DNA of 64,000 nucleotides from Helicobacter sp. MIT 11-5569 (lineage in GTDB: Bacteria > Campylobacterota > Campylobacteria > Campylobacterales > Helicobacteraceae): the NCBI RefSeq assembly GCF_000765695.2, contig NZ_JRPB02000001.1:248001-312000 (forward strand), written 5' to 3'. The notes under the pieces were generated by a model. The model worked only from the letters and a program-made list of their open reading frames with translations, was not told where the DNA came from and did no database searches. Positions 35,491 through 44,414 of this stretch are shown piece after piece. A program made the translations under genes and the position numbers. How positions within the stretch are numbered: the first letter of the stretch is position 1; every line of letters begins with the position of its first letter.

Positions 35491-35508
35491 GGCATTTTGC
35501 CTTAGAGA
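35484..35508. terminator. bidirectional hairpin between convergent tonB and nrfA
   Basis: TCTCTAAGGC and GCCTTAGAGA form a perfect ten-pair stem around the loop ATTTT. The left arm includes the tonB stop; nrfA ends at 35525 on the other strand. The U-tract is weak on both sides. Confidence 0.55.
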
Positions 35509-35524
35509 AATTTAAAAGATAGGT

Positions 35525-37378
35525 TTAATACGCAGAAGTTTTGGAGTCAATTGCCTTATAATTATAAGGTTTGTTGTTTTTATCCAATTCCATAAGCTCT
35601 TTTGGTGCTGGACCATTAATTTCTTCGTGCTTATAGTATCTATCTCCTGCTTTATGTCCATTCATATCAACTTTATAACGAATCTCTCCGGGATTATATT
35701 TTTGAATCTCATCAAATCCTAAATTAGAAGTTTTAAAGTCCTTGATTCCATTAGCATTTGCAATTTCAACAAGTTTAGTTTGTCCCATTCTCGCCATTTC
35801 AACAGCTTGAAGCAACATTCTGCTTGCTTCTCTTGGATTGTGGAATCCTGTGGAGTTTTCAGCACCTACGAAATCGCCTCTCATTTGCCCTTTGCGGTGC
35901 AATTCTAACGGCTCTTTTAAAGCTGCAGAAATCTTTTTATCATCTGCTTTGCCATCTGTTTGGAATGCTGGCAATACGCCTAATTTTGCACGCAATGCTT
36001 TAATATCTTCAATCAAACTCACAGTTGCATATTCTGCGCTTCTTAAATCAAATGCAATAGATTTTTGAATATCAAAAATCTGTGCTTTAAGATATTCTTC
36101 GCTTTGAGTATGGCAAGTTTTGCACGCTGCATTAATATCTTGCAATGGAGAAGTAATATTGTGTTCTGTCATTTTCTTTGCTCCTTTGCGTTTATAAGGC
36201 ATATGACAATCTGCACAGCTTACACCATTTGCCGCATGCACACCACCACTAAAAAGCTCTGTCTCTGGATGTTGAATCTTTAGCATAGGAGCTTTAGTGA
36301 TTTTGTGTTGCCAATCTTGTGGGAAAATATCGCGCACTTTTTCATAATGCTCATCAAACATTTCAATTCTAAAAGGCTCGTTTTTCTTCCAAGCACTCCA
36401 TGGGAATACTAGCTCAATCCCTGCAACTTCAATTTCTGTTGGTTGGTTGCCATCTCTCCAAGAATCAAACTCATCATAAGTTTTTTGTGTGCCATTAAAC
36501 CATTTTTGAGTAGAATCATTAGCGATAGATTCTCCCATAACTTTCACTTTTGTGCCTGTTGGTTTGAAATAATATTCCACATGGCATTGTGAGCAAACAA
36601 GTGTGCGCATTTCATCACGACTTGCTTTGATTCCAGTAACTGGGTCTTTTTCATAACCTCTGCTAGCAAGCGCATTAATGGCAGCTTGTCTTGTTAAACG
36701 CAACTGCATATCATTTGGATTGTGGCAATCCGCACAAGTTACACCCATTCTTTTACCCCCATGCGGTCCGCTGTGCTCTGGAGAATTTTCAGCGATTCCA
36801 TTAACTGCTGGGACATTTTTAATCATTGTCCAATATTTTGTAGAGTTAAAAGAAATCCACTTCTCTTCTGGAGTATTTCCGATTCCAACATTTTTAAGCA
36901 ACCATGGACTCCAACCGCTATGGCAATTCATACAAGCAGTAGGTTGTCCGCCAAATCCTGCAAATCCATGCGCATTTAAGAAATCTTTGTTGTTTCTTGC
37001 AGTATCCATTTGATCCACTTGAATCCAAAAATGCCCACGCTCTTCATTTGCGTCAATGCTAAAAGGATAGCCTGCCCAAAGAATCGTAAGCTGTGGATAA
37101 CGAATCAATTTAGAATATGCCAAATTTCCACCAAATTCTGTTGGAATTGGAGCTTGATTTTCTACCGTTAAATACATATCCAAATAATCCGGGAAATTTT
37201 TACCCCAATGATCAAAAGTCGGATTATCATCACTCATTTCTACAAAGCCCTTAGAGCTTATTCCACCTGTGCTTTGTGCTTGTTTTTTGCTAATATCAGA
37301 GTTTAACCAAAACATTCCAGCAATCACAATTAAAACAACCACCACCAAAATCGGCATTAAAGGTGATTTTTTTTGCAT
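35525..37378 (-). CDS. nrfA: ammonia-forming nitrite reductase, cytochrome c552, 617 aa
   Basis: Periplasmic pentahaem enzyme reducing nitrite to ammonium with six electrons. Five haem motifs are seen in order: CMNCH, CADCH (GVTCADCHNP), CSQCH, CADCH (GVSCADCHMPYKRKG) and CKTCH. The first, catalytic-position motif is CMNCHSGWSPW with His rather than the CXXCK used by E. coli and Wolinella NrfA. An N-terminal signal anchor (PILVVVVLIVIAGMFWL) is present. The length is larger than E. coli NrfA (478), with an extended N-terminus and C-terminus. It lies 18 bases after nrfH. Confidence 0.94.
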   Translation of the reverse strand: MQKKSPLMPILVVVVLIVIAGMFWLNSDISKKQAQSTGGISSKGFVEMSDDNPTFDHWGKNFPDYLDMYLTVENQAPIPTEFGGNLAYSKLIRYPQLTILWAGYPFSIDANEERGHFWIQVDQMDTARNNKDFLNAHGFAGFGGQPTACMNCHSGWSPWLLKNVGIGNTPEEKWISFNSTKYWTMIKNVPAVNGIAENSPEHSGPHGGKRMGVTCADCHNPNDMQLRLTRQAAINALASRGYEKDPVTGIKASRDEMRTLVCSQCHVEYYFKPTGTKVKVMGESIANDSTQKWFNGTQKTYDEFDSWRDGNQPTEIEVAGIELVFPWSAWKKNEPFRIEMFDEHYEKVRDIFPQDWQHKITKAPMLKIQHPETELFSGGVHAANGVSCADCHMPYKRKGAKKMTEHNITSPLQDINAACKTCHTQSEEYLKAQIFDIQKSIAFDLRSAEYATVSLIEDIKALRAKLGVLPAFQTDGKADDKKISAALKEPLELHRKGQMRGDFVGAENSTGFHNPREASRMLLQAVEMARMGQTKLVEIANANGIKDFKTSNLGFDEIQKYNPGEIRYKVDMNGHKAGDRYYKHEEINGPAPKELMELDKNNKPYNYKAIDSKTSAY

Positions 37379-37396
37379 TTTAACCTCCTAAATAAT

Positions 37397-37903
37397 TTAA
37401 AAACCTCGTTTATGTCCTACACCTGTATGGCAAGAAACACAACTAAGAGACTCATTTCCATGTGGATTAGTCGTAGGATTTACGACATTACTCACCATCT
37501 CGCTATGGCAACGCACGCAATTATCTTGAATCATGCCTTTAGACTTCTGTGTCGCGCTCAAGTTTGTTGGCAACACATCAAGTTTAAAAGTAAAAGCATA
37601 CGCATGCCCTATTCCACTTTCCGCTTTTGCAATCCACTTCTCTACAAATTCGTGCGGTAAATGGCAATCATTACAAGTTGCACGCGGTTTTCCTGCGACC
37701 TTTTTTGAATGTGAGCCTTTTAACCAATCATTATAAACATCATTCATAATGTGGCAGTTATTACAGGCTTCACTATCATTGCTAAAATAAGACATACCCT
37801 TTGCATTATAAAAAGTATATAGCCCTATAACACAAGCAAAAACACACAGAATCCCAAGTAACGTAGCAAGAAAAGAGAGCGATTTTTTAGGCTTACTTTC
37901 CAA
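37397..37903 (-). CDS. nrfH: NrfH tetrahaem quinol dehydrogenase, 168 aa
   Basis: NapC/NirT-family membrane protein that oxidises menaquinol and passes electrons to NrfA. One N-terminal membrane helix (LSFLATLLGILCVFACVIGLYTF) is followed by four haem motifs: CNNCHIM, CNDCH, CVRCH and CVSCH. MNDVYNDWLKGSH fits the family. It is the first gene of the nrfHA operon, with an FNR-type palindrome upstream. Confidence 0.95.
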   Translation of the reverse strand: MESKPKKSLSFLATLLGILCVFACVIGLYTFYNAKGMSYFSNDSEACNNCHIMNDVYNDWLKGSHSKKVAGKPRATCNDCHLPHEFVEKWIAKAESGIGHAYAFTFKLDVLPTNLSATQKSKGMIQDNCVRCHSEMVSNVVNPTTNPHGNESLSCVSCHTGVGHKRGF

Positions 37904-37957
37904 TGGACGCTCCTTTTTTAGTATTCAAGTTTAAAATCCTAGAATTTTAAACTCTAG

Positions 37958-38005
37958 GCTATAATTCTAATGAATTTTTAAATCCATTTCCTTGACTTAT
38001 GTCAA
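37958..38005 (-). promoter_or_regulatory. FNR/CRP-family palindrome and -10 of nrfHA
   Basis: TTGAC-TTAT-GTCAA at 37992-38005 is a perfect five-base-arm palindrome of the FNR/CRP layout (TTGAT-N4-ATCAA in FNR; TTAAC-N4-GTTAA in Campylobacter NssR). A weak -10 (ATTATAG) lies near 37960-37966 on the minus strand, so the palindrome would centre about 40 bases before the transcription start, the class II activator position. Confidence 0.5.
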
Positions 38006-38091
38006 AAATTAAATGTTTGATAAATGCCTAAATATAATGTGTCTATTTATTTTTTGTTAAGAGTTTTACTATACAATCGTAAAAAAATAAT

Positions 38092-38097
38092 TATAAT
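38092..38097 (+). promoter_or_regulatory. -10 box of the WD40-like gene
   Basis: TATAAT in AATTATAATCTATGC, 54 bases before the ATG at 38151. Confidence 0.5.
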
Positions 38098-38150
38098 CTA
38101 TGCTTTATAGTTCAAATAATATTTAAATAAAAAATCTAAGGATATGCAAA

Positions 38151-40295
38151 ATGCTTCCACTAAAAGATACATTTTCTCTTAATAATAGCGTTTTAGGAAT
38201 CACTGCGGATGCAGATAAAATTTACGCTGTAGATAATCTTTATAAAGTTTATATCTTTTCGCGCGCAAATGGAATCTTAGAAAAATCTACCATTATTCAT
38301 GATGATAAAAATCCTCTTTTTCGCTTCAGCAAAGCAATAAGTTTTGCTAATAAATGCAGACGTTTTGCAATAGGCTTTCACAATTCCAATAAAGGAGAAG
38401 TCATTAGTTTAGAACAAGACATTAAAGTTTTAGAGCCTCTAACTTGGCAAAAAAAAGAAATCACAAAAGTGCTCTTTTCTCCCAATGATACCTATCTTGC
38501 AACAGGAGGAGAATGCGGAAGAATCGTTGTATATTATGGAGATAATTATAACTTTCTGCTAAGCTCTTCACCCTTTTCTGATGCAATTTCCACTATTGCT
38601 ATTAGCGATGATGAACATTATGCTATAGGAGCTAGCTTTAGTGGAGAACTTGCGGTTATAGATATTCCTTATGAGAAAATTTTTGCCAAAATAACATTTG
38701 ATAGCGTTGTTGAAGATGCACTTTTTGACAAAGATAACGCAAGAATCTTTTGCATTACGCGTGATGGTGATACAATTTTATATGATTTGACAGAAAATAA
38801 AATCATAAGCAAAAATAAAATCAAAAATGCTTGGCTTACTCTTTGCAAAAGGATTCCAAATACAGATTTTGCCCTTGTTGGTTCTAGAGATAATTTTTTA
38901 TATCTTATAAGAATTTCTAGTAATAAACTTGTAGAATCGCTAAAAGTTAAACATTATGGAATCTCAGCAATACATTTTTATCAAAATTTTCTATTCTTAG
39001 GATATAGCGATGGAACGATTGAATGTATCGATACTGCATTCCAAATAGATGCTTTCTTAAAAATCCTAGAATTTGGCAATATTTCAGAGATGACAACAAT
39101 GTTTTATCGTGATAATATCTTTTTATGCACGCTAAAAGCTTATAAAGAAAAGCTAGATGAACAATGGAAGCAAACCTTAAAAGCGGCTGTTGCTTTACTC
39201 TCTAAAAATGCAATCCAAGAGGCAATGACTTTAGCTGAACCTTTTATGCGTGATATAGAAAAAAAGCAAGAGTTCAACACTTGTTTAGAACAAATCCACC
39301 ACATTGCAGAATTTATTGATGCCACAGAATGCAAAAATTATACTAAAGCCTATGAAATTGCAGAACAATATCCCTTTGTTAAAAACACTCTAGCCTATGA
39401 AAAAATGGAAGAACTCTGGCAACAAGTTCTCAACACTTGCCAAACTCTTCTTGCAGAAGATGCAACATTAAATATCAAAAAAGCAAAAAATCTTTTAAAA
39501 ATCTTTAGCAATATAGAATCCAAAAAAGAAGCTATCCAATTACTTCTTAGCAACGCTAATTCATTTTTAGAAGCAGAAAAAAACTATAAAAATAATAACT
39601 TGATAGAATATTTTTCTCTTTGTGAAAAATTTTATTTTTTAAAAGAAACAGATACTTACAAAAAGGCACTCTATGCTATTAAAAAACTTTTTAGACAAAC
39701 AAATACATTAGAAAAAGAAAACAAGTTAGACCAAGCAATTAAAAATTGTGAATACCTCAATCAAATACCTCCTTTTAAAGAGATTGCTAGTGTTAAACTT
39801 GAAACCCTCCGCATTAAAGAAAAATTTTTAGAATCTTTTGCGCAAAAAAATCTAAAAGAATCTTTCAAACTTGCAGAAGAATATAAAGAATTAAAAAATC
39901 TTCAAGAATTTAGAATCCTTTATAATAAGTTTTCTGAAGTTTTTAAAGAAGCTTTTAAAGTTGCTATAAAAGGAGAACCAAAACATACGCTATTAATCTT
40001 AAAAGATTATGTTGCTATTAGTAGCTTAAAAACAAAAATTGCCTCTCTTTTAAAAGTTGCATATTTGAAAGAATTTCAATTCAGCAACTCAAAACACGTT
40101 ACAAAAAATATTGACTGGCATAGTAGCTTTAGCCAATACATTAAACGTTATGGAAAAGACGAGGACATTATAAAAGTCGCAAAAGAGTTAGGAGTATTCC
40201 CCATTTTAGAGAGTATCTTAAAATCCACCAATAACGCACAAAGCTGCTCTTTAGAAGAACTTTTTGCAGATTCTCTGCTTGTTATAGAACCTTAA
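38151..40295 (+). CDS. WD40-like propeller plus long helical region, function unknown, 714 aa
   Basis: Residues 1 to about 300 are built of repeating strand segments typical of WD40-type beta-propellers, for example ITKVLFSPNDTYLATGGECGRIVVY, ISTIAISDDEHYAIGASFSGELAVID, and ISAIHFYQNFLFLGYSDGTIECID. Residues about 330 to 700 are almost wholly helical and charged, with paired-helix units (EAMTLAEPFMRDIEKKQEF, KAYEIAEQYPFVKN, QAIKNCEYLNQIPPF, ESFKLAEEYKELKN), suggesting an alpha-solenoid. There is no signal peptide, so it is probably cytoplasmic. AAGGAT precedes the ATG. It diverges from nrfHA and its stop overlaps that of the cvfB-like gene. I know no assigned function. Confidence 0.75.
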   Translation: MLPLKDTFSLNNSVLGITADADKIYAVDNLYKVYIFSRANGILEKSTIIHDDKNPLFRFSKAISFANKCRRFAIGFHNSNKGEVISLEQDIKVLEPLTWQKKEITKVLFSPNDTYLATGGECGRIVVYYGDNYNFLLSSSPFSDAISTIAISDDEHYAIGASFSGELAVIDIPYEKIFAKITFDSVVEDALFDKDNARIFCITRDGDTILYDLTENKIISKNKIKNAWLTLCKRIPNTDFALVGSRDNFLYLIRISSNKLVESLKVKHYGISAIHFYQNFLFLGYSDGTIECIDTAFQIDAFLKILEFGNISEMTTMFYRDNIFLCTLKAYKEKLDEQWKQTLKAAVALLSKNAIQEAMTLAEPFMRDIEKKQEFNTCLEQIHHIAEFIDATECKNYTKAYEIAEQYPFVKNTLAYEKMEELWQQVLNTCQTLLAEDATLNIKKAKNLLKIFSNIESKKEAIQLLLSNANSFLEAEKNYKNNNLIEYFSLCEKFYFLKETDTYKKALYAIKKLFRQTNTLEKENKLDQAIKNCEYLNQIPPFKEIASVKLETLRIKEKFLESFAQKNLKESFKLAEEYKELKNLQEFRILYNKFSEVFKEAFKVAIKGEPKHTLLILKDYVAISSLKTKIASLLKVAYLKEFQFSNSKHVTKNIDWHSSFSQYIKRYGKDEDIIKVAKELGVFPILESILKSTNNAQSCSLEELFADSLLVIEP

Positions 40296-41125
40296 CTTTT
40301 TATACGAATTGTATTTTCTTCTAGCTTTACTTTATTCTCTGCGAGCAATACACCCAATGCGCGCTTAAATGCCTTTTTACTCATTTTGCATTGTGCGTAA
40401 ATCTTTTCAGGCTCGCTATCATAGTTTATCTGCAATACTTTTTCTCGCTTTAACAACTCTAAAAGATTTTTAGATTCCATATTTTTATCACTTTTTTGCA
40501 AAGGGTGCTTTAAGCTCAAATCACATTTTCCATTGGCATAAATTCTTTTAATATATCCTTTCTTTGCCACATAAAGTGTAAATTCGCCAAAGATTTCATT
40601 GTGATATAATAACCCTAAATTTTCCCCATTTACGACACATTCAAATCCCATAGGTGTTTTTCTAAAAGGTAGAATCTCGACTTTGCTGCCTATTTTTAAC
40701 ATTTTTAGATTTGTTTTAAAATCATACAAAAAAGGTTTAATGTTTTCTTTTGCAAGCAAACGATTCTCTCTATCTAAAGTTAAAAATACTGCAACTTGAC
40801 TGCCAATAGGATAATTTTGTGGAATCTTTGTTGGCATAAAAACATCTTTTGCGATTCCTAAATCCAAAAAACAACCCACATTGTTTTTATCTACGACTTT
40901 TAAAACTGCAACTTCTCCTCTTTGTGCTTTTGGCACTAGAGTCGTTGCAATAGGACGGTCACTAGAATCTGTATAAAGAAAAACTTGAATTTTATCACCA
41001 ACTTTTGCTGCATTTGGCACATATTTATTAGGGAGTAAAATCTCTTCTTCATTTTCTAGTAAATACGCTCCGTGATTTGCAAAACGCACAATTTCAAGCT
41101 CTTTAATCAGCCCAATACTGCTCAA
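40292..41125 (-). CDS. S1-domain RNA-binding protein, CvfB/YitL-like, 277 aa
   Basis: CvfB-type architecture: tandem S1-like beta barrels (ELEIVRFANHGAYLL..., GEVAVLKVVDKNNVGCFLDLG, VEILPFRKTPMGFECVVNG), then a C-terminal winged helix (LLELLKREKVLQINYDSEPEKIYAQCKMSKKAFKRALGVLLAENKV). In staphylococci CvfB affects virulence gene expression; here the role is unknown beyond RNA binding. The start is TTG at 41125, overlapping the previous stop, with GGAG about eight bases upstream. It is convergent with the WD40-like gene. Confidence 0.85.
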   Translation of the reverse strand: MSSIGLIKELEIVRFANHGAYLLENEEEILLPNKYVPNAAKVGDKIQVFLYTDSSDRPIATTLVPKAQRGEVAVLKVVDKNNVGCFLDLGIAKDVFMPTKIPQNYPIGSQVAVFLTLDRENRLLAKENIKPFLYDFKTNLKMLKIGSKVEILPFRKTPMGFECVVNGENLGLLYHNEIFGEFTLYVAKKGYIKRIYANGKCDLSLKHPLQKSDKNMESKNLLELLKREKVLQINYDSEPEKIYAQCKMSKKAFKRALGVLLAENKVKLEENTIRIKS

Positions 41126-41670
41126 TCAATTATCTCCATTAATATTTCAAACAAACTTCTTCCAAGTGGAATCTGATAAAATTCTGAAATTTGCAACCCT
41201 ACGAAAAATATCATTATCATAAATACCACAAAACCTACCAAACTCAATGCTAAAAATGTTTTGAAAAGTTTTAAATAAAATTGTTCTTCTAATGAATCAT
41301 CAAGAATTTTATGGAATCTAAAAAAATCGACAAAATACTCAAGCCAAAATACCAAAATTGCACATAACGCAACGCATAAAAGCGCAAAAATCAACATCGA
41401 AGCATAAGGAAAATGCACAATAAATTCATATAAATGCGCTTCCCACATTAATACTGCATAGCCAATATGGATTCCAAACCCAACTAACGCTAAAATAATA
41501 AGCCAAAAACTCCAACTTACTGCAGATTCTATGTTTGTAGAATAGCCACGAAATGCTGAACGCATTTTTTGCTTAATTTCTTTATCATTCAAATTCTGAT
41601 AACGCAATTCCATAATTTCAGACTTCAACCCTTTAAGCCAGCTTCTACGCGTATTAGGTTTATTTTCCAT
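41122..41670 (-). CDS. membrane protein of unknown function, 182 aa
   Basis: A basic cytoplasmic N-terminus (MENKPNTRRSWLKGLKSE) is followed by three hydrophobic segments: FWLIILALVGFGIHIGYAVL, MLIFALLCVALCAILVFWLEY and FLALSLVGFVVFMIMIFFVGL. There are no recognisable motifs. Its end overlaps the start of the cvfB-like gene by four bases, so they are co-translated. Confidence 0.7.
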   Translation of the reverse strand: MENKPNTRRSWLKGLKSEIMELRYQNLNDKEIKQKMRSAFRGYSTNIESAVSWSFWLIILALVGFGIHIGYAVLMWEAHLYEFIVHFPYASMLIFALLCVALCAILVFWLEYFVDFFRFHKILDDSLEEQFYLKLFKTFLALSLVGFVVFMIMIFFVGLQISEFYQIPLGRSLFEILMEIID

Positions 41671-41733
41671 GTAAAACCCCCTTCTTAATATTTTTAAATG
41701 CTAAAATTCTGCCTTAAAATTGTCAAAATCTTC

Positions 41734-43590
41734 TTAACAATTATAGGATTTATCAATATGGAATCTTTTATAAAATTGTTTTAAATCTCCATAATCTTTT
41801 AAAAGCCCTAATTTTTCTAAATGCTCTAACACTTTCAAAGAGCAATCTGTCTCTTTTGGCCATTCTCTTAAATATCCATCGCGCTCATCTTTATCTGTTG
41901 CATCTATAAACACCATAGATTCTACGATTCTCACATCACGTTTTGCATCAATATTATTAACAATGCGCCAAAGCAGCATATATAAATTTTCTAAATCATT
42001 TTTTGTAGCATCTACAATAACAATTATACGCGTATATTTTTGCAACTCTCTATGGGATTGCAATTCTAAAAATGCTTTGCTTACACTCTCTTTTTTTTCT
42101 AATGCTACTAATGTGATAGGATTTTTTGTATTAGTGTAGAGTTGTTTAATCTGCTTAATATCTCCACTTTTCTTTAATGCACTCTCTAAAAGCCCTTTTA
42201 GTGCATTATCTTCTAAAATTTCACACGCTTGTAAATCCTTCGCATAATCCCTTGTGCAATCCACACCCAATTTACCCCCTTGTGCAAACTCTGGTGAAGC
42301 ATGGTCTAGCGCATCACACACGCCATCGCTAATCAAACAATGTTGCGTGCTAAAGCGATTCAAAAGATAAGGCACAATCTCTGTACTCTGTAATGCAGGA
42401 GCGTTTTCATCGACAAATAATGCATGCTTTACAAAGCTCATTTGCCCAACACCCCAAAATGCGTGCATACTTTGCTTTGCCGCATTAGGAAAGCGTGCTT
42501 TAATTTTTGCTAAAATGAGATTATGAAACACTCCATTTTCTGGCATATAGTAGTCGATTAAATCAGGTGTTGTTGTTTGCAATAAAGGTAAAAATATGCG
42601 CTCTGTGGGATAGCCTAGATATTTATCTTCCAAAGGAGGCTTACCAACTACGGTTGCTAAATATATAGGATTCTTTTTTGAAGTAATTGCGCTAACTTCA
42701 AGCACAGGATAAGGTTCAATAGGAGTATAAAATCCCGTGTGGTCGCCAAACCTCCCCTCATCACGCATTGTTTCAGTATCCACAAAGCCTTCAATCACAA
42801 AATCCGCATCATAAGGCACAGCTAAGGGATTTGTAATACAACGCACCATTTTTGCCTTTTGTTTTTTCATAAAACCATAGAGCATTAATTCATAGATTCC
42901 ATAAGGCAAAGGTGCAGTTGCACACCAAGTATAAAGCGGGTCTCCACCAATAGCAATACTAACAGGCATTTTCTCGCCTGCTTTGTGGTATTCTTCTAGC
43001 AAACACACACTATCTTTGTGAATTTGCCAATGTAACCCTAAATGGTTTTTATCATACACTTGCAAGCGATACATTCCAAGATTTCGCACATTTCCATCAA
43101 GACTTTGCGTATAGCACTGCCCCATTGTGATAAATCTTCCTCCATCTTCGCTCCAAGTTTTAAGCACAGGAATCGCATTTAAATCTACAGCATTCCCTTG
43201 CTTAATCACTTCTTGACACAAGCCTTTGCCTTTTAAAATCTTAGGAGATAAGAATCGCAATTTTGATAATTTTGGCAATAAATACATTGCTTCTTTAAAA
43301 GATCTTGGGGGTTTAAGTTTAATAAGTTCTGCGACTTCATTTCCTTGTTTTTCCACATCTCCAATTAGCAATTTCACCCGCTCAAAACTTCCAAAAAGAT
43401 TCATAAGCACTGGAGTTTCATAATGCACTCCCCTAGCCTTATCCATAGGATTTACAAACAACAAAGCTTTAGAATCTTTGTGTTTAACTTCCAAATACGC
43501 TAAATGTGGAATCTCTAACTCTACATCTAAAGGTTCAGTAATAATCTTTAAAGCATTGTTCGCTTTTAATTTATCAATGGTTTGACGCAT
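41734..43590 (-). CDS. UbiD-family decarboxylase (menaquinone pathway type), 618 aa
   Basis: Prenylated-FMN-dependent decarboxylase family. Visible family features are the N-terminal LEIPHLAYLEVKHKDSKALLF, PVLKTWSEDGGRFITMGQCYTQS, NLGMYRLQVYDKNHLGLHWQIHKD, SIAIGGDPLYTWCATAPLP, FVIEGFVDTETMRDEGRFGDHTGFY and VVGKPPLEDKYLG. The E/D-rich EGRFGDHTGFY segment carries active-site acids. The longer-than-UbiD length matches the epsilonproteobacterial members annotated as menaquinone biosynthesis decarboxylases (futalosine route); substrate assignment rests on that. It follows ymdB after eight bases. Confidence 0.85.
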   Translation of the reverse strand: MRQTIDKLKANNALKIITEPLDVELEIPHLAYLEVKHKDSKALLFVNPMDKARGVHYETPVLMNLFGSFERVKLLIGDVEKQGNEVAELIKLKPPRSFKEAMYLLPKLSKLRFLSPKILKGKGLCQEVIKQGNAVDLNAIPVLKTWSEDGGRFITMGQCYTQSLDGNVRNLGMYRLQVYDKNHLGLHWQIHKDSVCLLEEYHKAGEKMPVSIAIGGDPLYTWCATAPLPYGIYELMLYGFMKKQKAKMVRCITNPLAVPYDADFVIEGFVDTETMRDEGRFGDHTGFYTPIEPYPVLEVSAITSKKNPIYLATVVGKPPLEDKYLGYPTERIFLPLLQTTTPDLIDYYMPENGVFHNLILAKIKARFPNAAKQSMHAFWGVGQMSFVKHALFVDENAPALQSTEIVPYLLNRFSTQHCLISDGVCDALDHASPEFAQGGKLGVDCTRDYAKDLQACEILEDNALKGLLESALKKSGDIKQIKQLYTNTKNPITLVALEKKESVSKAFLELQSHRELQKYTRIIVIVDATKNDLENLYMLLWRIVNNIDAKRDVRIVESMVFIDATDKDERDGYLREWPKETDCSLKVLEHLEKLGLLKDYGDLKQFYKRFHIDKSYNC

Positions 43591-43598
43591 AACTCTCC

Positions 43599-44414
43599 TT
43601 ATTTAGCAACTAATGTTTTTTCTAACTCTCCATTATCCACAGCCTTTAACTTAAAGGCTTCGACACATTTCCCATCGCAAATCTCACATACAATCATTTG
43701 AAAAAGTGTTGGGATTCCACTAGATTCAGGCACACTTAAGCGACTAGGAATCCCGGTTAAAAAACGCTCAATTGGTTCTTTGCATTCCATTCCTATAACA
43801 CTTTCTCTTGCTCCGCTCATTCCTACATCACTCACTCCAAAAGTCCCATCAAAAATCTCTAAATCATCTGTTCCTATATGCGTATGCGTGCCAAAAATTG
43901 CTGCGATTTTGCCTTTTAACATCATAAACATTGCACGTTTTTCGCTTGTTGCTTCTGCGTGAAAATCTACAATAATATTTTTTATCCCCTCATTTTGTAG
44001 TGCATCAATAGTAGCATTTGCACAAATAAAAGCATTATCACATTGTGGCATTCCAAAATGCCCCATTAAATTCACCACTGCAAAGCGTTCATTATTGATA
44101 GCACCACGATACAAACCGCTGCCTACAACACCTTGTGGATAATTATGAGGACGCAACACATTAGAATTTTCAATGCCCAAAAATGCAACAATCTCTCTTT
44201 TATCCCAAGTATGATTTCCCCCAGTAAAAATATCTACTCCAGAATCTTGTAACTCTTGTATGCTTTTTAAACCAAGTCCAAATCCATGGCTTGCATTTTC
44301 TCCATTCGCAACCACAAAATCAAGGTTATAGTTTTGCTTTGCTTCCTTTACATAGCGTGCAACCTGCCCTCTGCCAACTTTCCCCACAATATCACCAACA
44401 AACCCAAAGCGCAT
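43599..44414 (-). CDS. ymdB: YmdB-family metallophosphoesterase, 271 aa
   Basis: Calcineurin-like phosphoesterase of the YmdB/TIGR00282 group, which hydrolyse 2',3'-cyclic nucleotides or cAMP in other bacteria. Metal ligands are readable in FVGDIVGKVGR, VVANGENASHGFGL, FTGGNHTWDKRE, IIVDFHAEATSEKRA and IFGTHTHIGTDD. Length is standard. Its ATG overlaps the mfd stop (TAATG). Confidence 0.92.
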   Translation of the reverse strand: MRFGFVGDIVGKVGRGQVARYVKEAKQNYNLDFVVANGENASHGFGLGLKSIQELQDSGVDIFTGGNHTWDKREIVAFLGIENSNVLRPHNYPQGVVGSGLYRGAINNERFAVVNLMGHFGMPQCDNAFICANATIDALQNEGIKNIIVDFHAEATSEKRAMFMMLKGKIAAIFGTHTHIGTDDLEIFDGTFGVSDVGMSGARESVIGMECKEPIERFLTGIPSRLSVPESSGIPTLFQMIVCEICDGKCVEAFKLKAVDNGELEKTLVAK

